A stretch of 64,000 bases of DNA. It comes from Gangjinia marincola. Lineage in GTDB: Bacteria; Bacteroidota; Bacteroidia; Flavobacteriales; Flavobacteriaceae. Under the pieces are notes generated by a model that worked only from the letters and a program-made list of their open reading frames with translations, was not told the DNA's origin and searched no databases. The position numbers and the translations under genes are program-made. The stretch spans positions 496,001 to 560,000 of the forward strand of contig NZ_BAAAFG010000015.1 of assembly GCF_039523415.1 (NCBI RefSeq), read 5' to 3'. Below, one piece after another: positions 18,659 through 27,300 of this stretch. How positions within the stretch are numbered: position 1 is the stretch's first letter; each line of letters opens with the position of its first letter.

Positions 18659-21564
18659 TAAGAGATTAAGTTTAAAGGAATAAATAAGATTACTTTAGTT
18701 CCACAAGGCATATTTTTCGAATCATATAAATCTTCAATGATCAGCTCAATTTTATTAACCTTACCGTAATTGATTAGGGTTAATCTATTATTTGTCGTTT
18801 TAGTTGCAAATGATTTATGTTCAGGCCTACGTTCTAGTTTAATTTCTTCCGCTTTTTTTCTTCCAATACCATTGTCCTCAATAATGCATTTAAAATGAGT
18901 AGAATTTTTATTGGTGAAAAATATGTTTAGTATACGTTGATCTTTTTTGTGTAGTAATCCATGGTTTAACGAATTTTCTACATAAGGTTGTATCAGCATT
19001 GTAGGGATATAAATCTCATTTTGATTTAGTGTGTCATCCACTTGGATGTTATATACTAATTTTTCTTCAAATCGCATTTTCTCTAATTCCAAATACATGT
19101 TAAGGTTTTTTACTTCTTCTTCTATTGAAATGTATCCTTTATTACTTAGTGAAAGAAATGAACGCATTAGATCTGCAAACTTGCCTAAGTAATTACTGGC
19201 TAAGTTTTTTTCATTAATGACAATATATTCTTGAATAGAATTAAGTGCGTTAAAAACAAAATGAGGGTTCATTTGAGAGCGTAGGTTTTCTAGCTTCAAT
19301 AGAATTAACTGATTTTCTCTGTCTAATTCTTCAATAGCCTTTACTTTTTCAAGATTCTGCTTGTGTAAAAAAAATCGAAATAATGTTAATAGAATAAAAG
19401 AAAGAATAGCAAAAAACCACAGTATAAACCACCATTTGCGCCAAATAGGTTTTTCGATAAAAACCACTACTTCTTTAATTCTGGAAGATAAATTGGTGTA
19501 CGAATCCTTCGCCTTAATTTTTATACTATGAAGACCTGGTTCTAGGTTAGAAAAAACAATACTGTTTCCTCCCTGTTCAAGTGGAAACCAGCCTGCGTTT
19601 TTGCCCTGTAAACTATATTCAAAGAGCAGCCGATCATTTGCTTTGTATAAGTTAGCATGAGCACTAAGTTCTATTGTGTTTTCGTCAAAAGGAAGATAAA
19701 GAGTATCCTTTACTTCTATCGCTTCATCTTTGACTTTTAAGGAACTAATATAAATATTTGGGATAAATTCTCTGTTTTGTTTGTAGTTATTATTAATTCC
19801 GTAAACACCTTGATTAGTGCCAACTACAAGGTTTTGATCGAAAATTTCCATACCATTAATCCTTGCAGGAAAATTGGTTTGCAAATCAATTAATGTCCTC
19901 AATGAATGAGTAGTCGAATTCAATACTTGTATCCCTTTATCTGAAGCAATATATATTTCATCTTGATGAGTATGTATAGCGAATATTTGGTCAGATAATA
20001 ATCCCTCGTTTTTATCGAAGGCATATACTACAGAGTCATTTTTCACCCCCAATACTCCATGGTGAAAGGTACTAATCCATGAAATACCATTGATATCAGC
20101 ATCCATCTGTGAAGAATAAAAATTTTCTCCTTTATAGGTTATTATGCTTTCGTTGTGCGATGAATCAATACTGATAAAATGATCAATATCGCTTACGTAA
20201 TTATATTTTGTAATTGGATTATGATGAGCACTATAAGCCCTATGTTCTCGAATATTTTTTGACTCGATTAGTTCTAAGTCATCAGTCAATGATAAAAAAG
20301 AACTCAAGCCTGCTGAAGCATATAATATTTCTTTTGGAGAGACCTCTGTTATGCTTTTTGCACTAAGTCCAAAAGGGAGGAGAATAACATTAGAAAAATT
20401 ATCAGTTAAAGCAAAACCATTTTGACTAGACCCTACGTACAAAATACCATTTTGTTTATCGTAGTGTAAAGCAGAAATATTTATGGTTTTAGGTGTGTTT
20501 AGCTTTTTTATTGAGAAATCTTTGAGGTTATATAAATAAAGTTCACCCTCAATAGTTCCATATAAAATTTGACTTTCATCAATTTTTACCATCGTGGTGA
20601 TATGATGTGAAGGAGAATTGAATTTGGATACATTTAAATCTGTAACAATGTAAATACCTTGATCCAGCGTAGAAATCCAGAATAAACCTTCTTGATTTTT
20701 AACCACATCTGTAATAAATATGCCAGATAAGAAATGCCGTTTTATGACGATGGAATTATCTTCTATATCTCCAATAAAGATACCATCACGCGTACAAATC
20801 CAAAGGTTTCTATCAATAGGGATTATAGTATGAACATCTAATTTCAAAAGAGCGGGTGGTAACCTTATTTTCAGTACTTCTTTTAGGATAATGTCAATTT
20901 CAAAAATCTCATTGTCAATTCCTGAACCTAGTGCATATAATTTATTTTGATGAGGAAAAAGTAAGTTCTTATTTCTTCTCTCGTTAGCTTTAGTTAATTC
21001 GCTATCATCAAAAAGCATTTTTTTGGGATTTAGCTGTAACAGGCTATTTTCAAATGTCACCATCAAAGTATCATGAAACAGTGTAGGTACTCCTAGTGCA
21101 TTACTTCCAAAATTGTCTATGGAGAATGTCTTATCCTTAGGACTTAGTGCAATAATTTTTTCATTACAAAAAAGATAAACATACTCACCAATAGCTGTCA
21201 AATAAGGAAGTTCACCATTTAATTCATCTTTTAAATCCAAAAATAAAACGAGTTCATTTTTATTTACATAAAAAACCTGCCCAGACAGATTAATACACCA
21301 TATTCTGCCAATATGATCCTCACTAAGCGAAAAAACAGAATAACCTCTCTTATCAGGATGTGTAAATTCCTTAAATTTCACTCCGTCATATCTAAAGAGG
21401 CCTCTGTCTGCGGCGAACCAGATAAAAGACTTACGGTCCTCTAACATATCGTAAAATTCAATATCTGGTAATTCATCTTTTTCGTTAAGATGAATGACTA
21501 CAGGCTCTTGCGCATACAGTTTAACAATGCAGAGTAGGAATAATATGAAATAGCCGCGAATCAT
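18658..21564 (-). CDS. Membrane sensor histidine kinase with beta-propeller sensor and Y_Y_Y domain (copy 2)
   Basis: This protein of about 968 residues has the same layout as the kinase at 8803-11712: signal peptide (to about YAQ), propeller repeats starting FIWFAADRGLFRYDG, a Y_Y_Y-like domain, a membrane helix (WWFILWFFAILSFILLTLF), and the kinase core with NPHFVFNALNSIQEY and LIQPYVENSLNHGLL. The propeller has diverged much more than the kinase core, suggesting a different ligand. I choose the ATG at 21564 rather than the TTG at 21573, because the -7-like box TATTTTTG covers 21571-21578. As in copy 1, the mRNA would be almost leaderless. Confidence 0.94.
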   Translation of the reverse strand: MIRGYFILFLLCIVKLYAQEPVVIHLNEKDELPDIEFYDMLEDRKSFIWFAADRGLFRYDGVKFKEFTHPDKRGYSVFSLSEDHIGRIWCINLSGQVFYVNKNELVLFLDLKDELNGELPYLTAIGEYVYLFCNEKIIALSPKDKTFSIDNFGSNALGVPTLFHDTLMVTFENSLLQLNPKKMLFDDSELTKANERRNKNLLFPHQNKLYALGSGIDNEIFEIDIILKEVLKIRLPPALLKLDVHTIIPIDRNLWICTRDGIFIGDIEDNSIVIKRHFLSGIFITDVVKNQEGLFWISTLDQGIYIVTDLNVSKFNSPSHHITTMVKIDESQILYGTIEGELYLYNLKDFSIKKLNTPKTINISALHYDKQNGILYVGSSQNGFALTDNFSNVILLPFGLSAKSITEVSPKEILYASAGLSSFLSLTDDLELIESKNIREHRAYSAHHNPITKYNYVSDIDHFISIDSSHNESIITYKGENFYSSQMDADINGISWISTFHHGVLGVKNDSVVYAFDKNEGLLSDQIFAIHTHQDEIYIASDKGIQVLNSTTHSLRTLIDLQTNFPARINGMEIFDQNLVVGTNQGVYGINNNYKQNREFIPNIYISSLKVKDEAIEVKDTLYLPFDENTIELSAHANLYKANDRLLFEYSLQGKNAGWFPLEQGGNSIVFSNLEPGLHSIKIKAKDSYTNLSSRIKEVVVFIEKPIWRKWWFILWFFAILSFILLTLFRFFLHKQNLEKVKAIEELDRENQLILLKLENLRSQMNPHFVFNALNSIQEYIVINEKNLASNYLGKFADLMRSFLSLSNKGYISIEEEVKNLNMYLELEKMRFEEKLVYNIQVDDTLNQNEIYIPTMLIQPYVENSLNHGLLHKKDQRILNIFFTNKNSTHFKCIIEDNGIGRKKAEEIKLERRPEHKSFATKTTNNRLTLINYGKVNKIELIIEDLYDSKNMPCGTKVILFIPLNLIS

Positions 21565-21570
21565 AATATT

Positions 21571-21636
21571 CAAAAATACTATTCTATTTAGGACTGTAGA
21601 TATTCAACTTCTAAACAAAAGAGATTTATTGCTAAA
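21571..21636 (-). promoter_or_regulatory. Predicted autoregulated LytTR promoter of kinase operon 2
   Basis: CTTCTAAA (21608-21615) and TTGCTAAA (21629-21636) are 21 bp apart. TATTTTTG on the gene strand (21571-21578) lies 30 bp inward. The distal repeat is embedded in the first codons of the gene remnant at 21631-21708. Confidence 0.65.
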
Positions 21637-21708
21637 GAAAATCGCAAAAGACTTGAAAGCACACAATTTCTTTTAACCAAATTGTGGAGCAGAATTACTG
21701 GCTATTAA
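21631..21708 (+). pseudogene. Remnant of the 3' end of the YdjM/DUF457 hydrolase gene
   Basis: Twenty-five codons plus stop read AKENRK...ESTQFLL...KLW and align without gaps to the C-terminus of the gene at 14337-15338, with 17 of 25 residues identical by my count. No start or upstream body is present. It is followed by a copy of the same terminator, then by sequence resembling the 3' end of the 15402 T9SS gene (about 21755-21785). The 21565-21931 interval otherwise holds only the kinase 2 promoter and two hairpins. Confidence 0.8.
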
Positions 21709-21711
21709 AAA

Positions 21712-21738
21712 ACCCGACTGATCCCATATCAGTCGGGT
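21712..21738. terminator. Duplicated copy of the 15341-15367 terminator
   Basis: ACCCGACTGAT and ATCAGTCGGGT form an 11-bp stem. Relative to the copy at 15341 one G-C pair has become A-T on both sides, so pairing was kept. Confidence 0.75.
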
Positions 21739-21877
21739 GAATCAAACGTCACTTCGAATTATAAAAAATACTTCTATTTAGTTTGAAGATATTATTAACG
21801 CATAAGAGATTTTACTTTTCAATTCTGTTCAAAAGAACAAGTTTTTGATCAAAAAGATGTATTTGTTTGAAACTTAT

Positions 21878-21905
21878 AATATGAGTTTTGAATCAAACTC
21901 ATATT
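21878..21905. terminator. Hairpin downstream of the 21932-23008 gene
   Basis: AATATGAGTTT and AAACTCATATT pair over 11 bp with a 6-nt loop. It lies 26 bp past the minus-strand gene stop. The U-tract is weak. Confidence 0.5.
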
Positions 21906-21931
21906 GGATGTTTTCAACGAGGCTGAGAATT

Positions 21932-23008
21932 CTATTGTATAGTCACCGTGCTTCCACAAGATGAATTGGCGCTGTAGGCTTTTGGTCCTGCATTTCCACC
22001 TCTGGTTCCTGCATTGCCGTTAAAAGCATAGTAATATGACGATGAACAACTAAAAGTCCCAGTACTTCCTGCATTTATCCTCGTACCATTCATAGACCCT
22101 TCTTCATAGACATAAACGTCCTTACCAAATCCGTTTTTTATGGTAACACTGTTTTTTGCAGCAGCAGCATTAGCTAGTCGATTATTTTCTTGGATTCTTC
22201 TCCATTCAGGAGTATCCATTAAATCATCATTGTACTTTTTCATGGCTTTGTACATCAATTCACGACGATCATCGAGTAGTTTTACCCTTCTTGCATTGTT
22301 TTTGTCGGCTAACCATTTAGGCTCTACCTCTTTCTGTTGAGCTAGTGCTGCTTGAATGTAGTCTTGCCCTATTTGAGCAGCGTTCATATCTCTCAATTTA
22401 TTATTTACATATAGTGCTGCCTTCATTTCAGGATTATTACCGGCCATTTTTTGCATCATACGTTCTTTAAGGGATAGTTTCTTTTTCTTCTCGTTACTGT
22501 CTTTTCCGTTTTCTTCCTTGAGGAATGATTCATGTACCAGCAAACGATAGGGGATATGAGTGCTCTTATCTTTAGCATCGAACTTCCAGTTATAATCGTA
22601 GATGATTCCATCGATCACAGAGGCACGTACAGTGCGCCCTTTACTAAACTCGCGCGGCACATAGCCAACCTTTTTTTGTAGTTTTTCATTACCCATAAAA
22701 TATTCCTTACCAAATGTTACAGGAAATGCCATATTATCAATCACATAATTATAATCTGTACCATCTTCTTCAAGGACGAAATACTTGTGTTCGGAAAAAT
22801 TAGGATCTTGTTTGACCTCTTTCAATACAATAGGAGTAGGATAAAGGTCATAATTAAATCCTCCCTTTTTGTCATCAATTAACTCTACTTTTCGATAGTT
22901 ACCCGGTTTTAGGGATTTGATTTGTTCTGTTTGATTTTTTATTTCTTGACCAAAACCCAGCGTAGTCAAAAAAAGCAGTGCTAATGTTTTTAATACAGCA
23001 GTTCTCAT
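21932..23008 (-). CDS. Secreted protein of unknown function, predicted LytTR regulon member
   Basis: I do not recognise this 358-residue protein. It has a signal peptide (1-20, ending GFGQ), then a beta-rich region with aromatic residues (YDLYPTPIVLKEV, KYFVLEEDGTDYNYVID), a charged helical middle (about 175-285; KKKKLSLKERMMQKM, ARRVKLLDDRRELM), and a Gly/Ser/Asn-rich end with two cysteines (about 330-352) that could form a disulfide. There is no T9SS sorting domain. The upstream region carries the same 21-bp direct repeats as the kinase and T9SS promoters, which ties it to the LytTR system. It may be a surface or periplasmic partner of that system. Confidence 0.8.
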   Translation of the reverse strand: MRTAVLKTLALLFLTTLGFGQEIKNQTEQIKSLKPGNYRKVELIDDKKGGFNYDLYPTPIVLKEVKQDPNFSEHKYFVLEEDGTDYNYVIDNMAFPVTFGKEYFMGNEKLQKKVGYVPREFSKGRTVRASVIDGIIYDYNWKFDAKDKSTHIPYRLLVHESFLKEENGKDSNEKKKKLSLKERMMQKMAGNNPEMKAALYVNNKLRDMNAAQIGQDYIQAALAQQKEVEPKWLADKNNARRVKLLDDRRELMYKAMKKYNDDLMDTPEWRRIQENNRLANAAAAKNSVTIKNGFGKDVYVYEEGSMNGTRINAGSTGTFSCSSSYYYAFNGNAGTRGGNAGPKAYSANSSCGSTVTIQ

Positions 23009-23032
23009 GTAATAAAGTGTTAATATTTTTGG

Positions 23033-23120
23033 CTAAGATAGCATCATCACAGCCCTGGCCAGAGGTAAAACTGCTCTAATCAGCGATTAAACTGCTAAAA
23101 CCATGATCTCAGTTTTTAAA
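23033..23120 (-). promoter_or_regulatory. Predicted LytTR-controlled promoter of the unknown secreted gene
   Basis: CTGCTCTA (23071-23078), CTGCTAAA (23092-23099) and TTTTTAAA (23113-23120) are 21 bp apart. The box TATCTTAG (23033-23040, 7 of 8 to TAnnTTTG) lies 31 bp inward on the gene strand. Confidence 0.6.
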
Positions 23121-23128
23121 TCAAAAAA

Positions 23129-23147
23129 CCCCCATAAAAATTGGGGG
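23129..23147 (-). terminator. Terminator of the 23183-24220 gene
   Basis: CCCCCA and TGGGGG pair around a 7-nt A/T loop. On the minus strand the stem is followed by TTTTTTGA. Confidence 0.7.
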
Positions 23148-23182
23148 CTACATAAACGCTAACTATTGAATTATGAAAAAAA

Positions 23183-24220
23183 TTACTTTTTTGTAAAGCG
23201 CCGTGCATGTTGATCTCCTGAAGCACCAATTACCTTGATAAGATAAAGGCCACTTTGCAGGTTGCTTATATCAATTTGGGGTGTAGTAGCATCTATGACC
23301 TGTTGCCCTTGTATATTATAAATTCTCACTTTCTTGAGATCATTTTTATTGGTCATGTTAATAGTAAGGAGATCTGTGGCGGGATTAGGAAATATTTGAA
23401 AACTTAAGTCATCGCTTTTCTCTTCATCAACGTTAAGAGCGCCTTGAGCTACCCAACGAACACTATTAAGAAGAATAGTCGTTCCATCAGTCGTTACGTC
23501 CCAAAATTGAGGACCTTCGTCACTTGAGGTAGGCCAAAAATTTAAGTGCACACGTCTTATGTTAGCAGGCCCCACGTTTTCATTTGCTACAATCAAGGGA
23601 TCACCTATTTCTTGAGGATCTTGAGGGTCTGTAATCGTCCATCGTGCAATTATTTCTGCTCCATTGTCAATTCCACCTCCTTGATTTCTCAAGACAGGAG
23701 TTTGCATAAAGTCTGGGTTTCCATCAAACGAATTTACCCCATTCATGATAGGATGGTTAGGATTCAATACATCACCAAGTGCAGGTTGAAAAGCCGCTCC
23801 ACCAAGATATTCGCTATTTGAAAAATAAGCACGATAAATACCAAGAATAGGATAACTAGCAATATCAACAAACGGGGTTGTAATTAATCCTCCCCCATTT
23901 TCCATAAAACTAATAAGTTCTTGTTCTAGGGCAAAAGAATCTTGGATAGGTTCGAAACTTTCTACCATAAGCAATGCAACATCGTACGAATCAAAAAGTC
24001 CCGGGAATACCGTGTCATCATGAAGCGTGAAAATATCGACATTAAATTCATTAGTACTTTCTAATTGTGTCTCAACATTTTGAGCTTGATTTAATGTATT
24101 ATCTGAAAGGTTAGCTAAGATTAAGACATTAGTCTGCTGGGCGAGTACTGAAAAACTAAAAAATAGTGTTGCAATACTCAAAATTGTTTTTTGGAAATAG
24201 GATAGTAATGTTTTCATCAT
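23183..24220 (-). CDS. T9SS-secreted protein with one ThuA/GATase-like module
   Basis: This protein of about 345 residues has a signal peptide ending VLAQQ. A single module (about 30-270) is homologous to the repeats of the 796-residue protein at 15402-17792: TNVLILANLSDN, ENGGGLITTPF, VGPANIRRVHLNFWPTS and DGTTILLNSVRWVAQG. The C-terminal type A sorting domain has FQIFPNPATDLLTINM and ends ARRFTKK. I choose the ATG at 24220. The longer reading from 24244 would start inside the TATTTTTG box at 24242-24249, upstream of the expected transcription start. It has three 21-bp-spaced repeats upstream. Confidence 0.9.
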   Translation of the reverse strand: MMKTLLSYFQKTILSIATLFFSFSVLAQQTNVLILANLSDNTLNQAQNVETQLESTNEFNVDIFTLHDDTVFPGLFDSYDVALLMVESFEPIQDSFALEQELISFMENGGGLITTPFVDIASYPILGIYRAYFSNSEYLGGAAFQPALGDVLNPNHPIMNGVNSFDGNPDFMQTPVLRNQGGGIDNGAEIIARWTITDPQDPQEIGDPLIVANENVGPANIRRVHLNFWPTSSDEGPQFWDVTTDGTTILLNSVRWVAQGALNVDEEKSDDLSFQIFPNPATDLLTINMTNKNDLKKVRIYNIQGQQVIDATTPQIDISNLQSGLYLIKVIGASGDQHARRFTKK

Positions 24221-24241
24221 AATATTTTTGTTATTAAACTT

Positions 24242-24329
24242 CAAAAATATCTCCTAGTTTTTGTGAAAAGAAAAGCGAATTGCTAAACCAAGGAAGTGAA
24301 CTGCTTAAACTGTTGTTTGAGTTTTTAAA
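24242..24329 (-). promoter_or_regulatory. Predicted LytTR-controlled promoter of the 345-residue T9SS gene
   Basis: TTGCTAAA (24280-24287), CTGCTTAA (24301-24308) and TTTTTAAA (24322-24329) are at a 21-bp period. TATTTTTG on the gene strand (24242-24249) lies 31 bp inward. The same interval is shared with the divergent gene at 24382. Confidence 0.7.
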
Positions 24330-24381
24330 AAGAGCATTAGTTTAGATTATGTAACTTTATAGGCTAATTAATTAAAAAGAC

Positions 24382-27300
24382 ATGAACCACCTAAGACTAC
24401 TTCTCTTCCTCTTTCTTTTATGTGCTATTTCTTTTTCTTCCGCACAGCGGAAAAAATCCAAAAATGATCAACCTCTCGTTCCTCAAGAACTTTATTCTTC
24501 TTTAGAATATCGTTTAATTGGACCTTTTAGAGGCGGAAGAAGCGCCGCAGTCACAGGAGTTCCCGGTGAACCCAACTTATTTTATTTTGGAGCTGCCGGT
24601 GGCGGAGTTTGGAAAACAGAGGATGGCGGAAGAAGCTGGGGGAATATTTCAGATGGTTTTTTTGGCGGAAGCATTGGCGCAGTAACCGTTGCAAAAAGTG
24701 ATCCTAATGTGATCTACGTGGGCGGAGGTGAAAAAACACTTCGTGGGAATGTTTCTTCCGGCTATGGAATATGGAAGTCAGTTGATGCCGGTAAAACCTG
24801 GACCTCTTCCGGACTTGAAAAATCAAGACACGTACCGCGTATTGTGGTGAATCCAACCGATTATAATACGGTCTATGCAGCTGTGCTAGGAAATATTTAT
24901 AAACCTACCCAAGAGCGCGGAGTCTATAAAAGCACAGATGGTGGAAAATCGTGGAAAAAGACCTTATTCGTCAATGATCAGGCTGGTGCTGTCGATCTAA
25001 TTATGGATCCAACAAATCCTAGGATTTTATACGCATCCACCTGGCGCGCTAAGCGCACGCCTTACAGTTTGAGTAGTGGAGGAGAAGGATCAGCTCTATG
25101 GAAAAGCATCGATAGCGGTGAAACCTGGACAGAGATATCGCTCAACAACGGATTTCCAGAAGGAACTTTGGGAATCATAGGCGTTACCGTTTCACCTGTA
25201 GATGGCGAACGCGTTTGGGCGATTGTAGAGCACCAAGAAAAAGGCGGAGTCTATAGATCAGATGATGGTGGAAAAACCTGGATGCAAACCAACGACAGCC
25301 GTAGTTTACGTCAGCGGGCGTGGTATTACACCCGTATCTATGCAGATCCGCAGGATAAAGATGTAGTTTATGTTGTTAATGTCAATTATCACAAATCAAA
25401 AGATGGTGGTAAGACTTTTAGCTCATACCGTGCACCGCACGGGGATCACCACGATCTTTGGATTGCGCCAGAGGATCCTCAACGTATGATTATTGGCGAT
25501 GATGGGGGTGCACAAATTACTTACGATGGGGGTGAAACCTGGAGTACGTATTATAACCAACCCACCTCACAATTTTATAGAGTAACAACAGATAATCATT
25601 TTCCGTATCGCATTTATGCTGCCCAGCAAGATAATAGTACAGTGCGCATCAATCACCGCAGTTCGGGATATAGCATTACAGAGGATGATTGGGAGTCTAC
25701 CGCCGGGGGAGAATCCGCTCATATTGCCGTTGACCCCCAAAATGATGACATTGTCTATGGAGGGAGTTATGGTGGCTTTTTAACGCGTGTAAACCACGCC
25801 ACTGGAACAACAAGAGCCGTTAACGTATGGCCAGATAATCCTATGGGTTACGGTGCCGAAGGAATGAAGTACCGATTTCAATGGAACTTTCCCATCCTGT
25901 TCTCCAAGCATAATCCTAATCGGTTATACACCTTTTCACAACACGTACATGTGACCGAAAATGAAGGGCAAAGCTGGGAGATCATCAGCCCCGATTTAAC
26001 CCGAAACGATCCCGAAACCCTAAAATCTTCGGGTGGACCCATCACGCAGGATAATACGGGGGTTGAGTACTATGCTACTATCTTTGCCGTAGATGAAAGC
26101 CCACTAAAAGAAGGCTTGCTTTGGGTAGGGAGTGATGATGGACTACTTCACGTGAGTAAAGACGGCGGGAAAAACTGGGAAAACGTTACGCCGAAGGACG
26201 CACCTAAAAACCTCATGTTTAACAGTATTGATGCGTCAGACTCCAAAGAAGGAGCGGCTTACGTAGCAGGAACACTTTATAAAAAAGGAGACTTTAAACC
26301 CTATTTATTTAAGACTGAAGACTACGGAAAGTCCTGGAAGAAAATCACCAATGGCATCGATCCAGAACATTTTACGCGTGTTGTTCGAGAAGATTCATCT
26401 CACCCGGGCATTCTGTATGCCGGGACAGAAACCGGCATGTATATTTCTTTTAATGATGGGAATCAATGGGAAAAGTTTCAGCTTAACTTACCTGTAGTTC
26501 CTATCACTGATTTAGCATTAAAAAATGATAATCTTATAGTAGCCACTCAGGGTAGAAGCTTATGGATTCTTGATGATCTTTCTGTCATTCATCAAGCAGC
26601 AAAATCTTCCGACAGGAATAAAAAAATGATGCTTTTTACACCTAAAGACAGCTATCGTACAAAAGGTGGAGGGGGAAGTGCCTCAAAAACTTCTGGAGCC
26701 AATCATCCTAACGGTGTTATCACCCATTTTTACCTGGATCAGTATGATGAAAAGAAGGACACGGTCTCCTTAACCTATTTGACCAAGAAAGGAGATACCA
26801 TCAAGAGTTTTAGTAATCATACCAAAGAAGATAAACTTACCAAGCTAAAAGATAAAGGGAACACCTTTGTGTGGAACATGAAATACGATGGAGCCGAAGA
26901 AGTTCCCGGGATGATCTTGTGGTGGGCAAATTTGAGTGGCTCCAAAGCGCTACCGGGTGAATATGACGTGGTACTCAACGTAAATGGAGAAACCCAAAAA
27001 CAGGCGTTTACTATTGTAGCAGATCCCAGGGCAGAGGTCGATCAAGGAGAAATGCAAAAGCAATTTGACTTTATCACTTCGGTGAATGAGACGGTGAGTA
27101 AAGCACATCAATCCATTAAGAATATTAGAAAGGTAAATAAACAATTGTCCGCTTTCGCGGAAGAATACAGTCAGAATAACTATGCCAAGAATGATGAGGT
27201 GGCTGCTTTAGTAACACAGGCAAAAGAGATGAAGGAAAAATTGACTAAGGTCGAAGAAGCTCTATACCAAACCAAAAACCGAAGCCGACAAGATCCCCTT

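Noticed and set aside
24220..24244. Start of the T9SS gene at 24244
   Set aside because: The codon overlaps a TATTTTTG promoter box that sits 31 bp from the repeat array, so translation should begin at the ATG at 24220.
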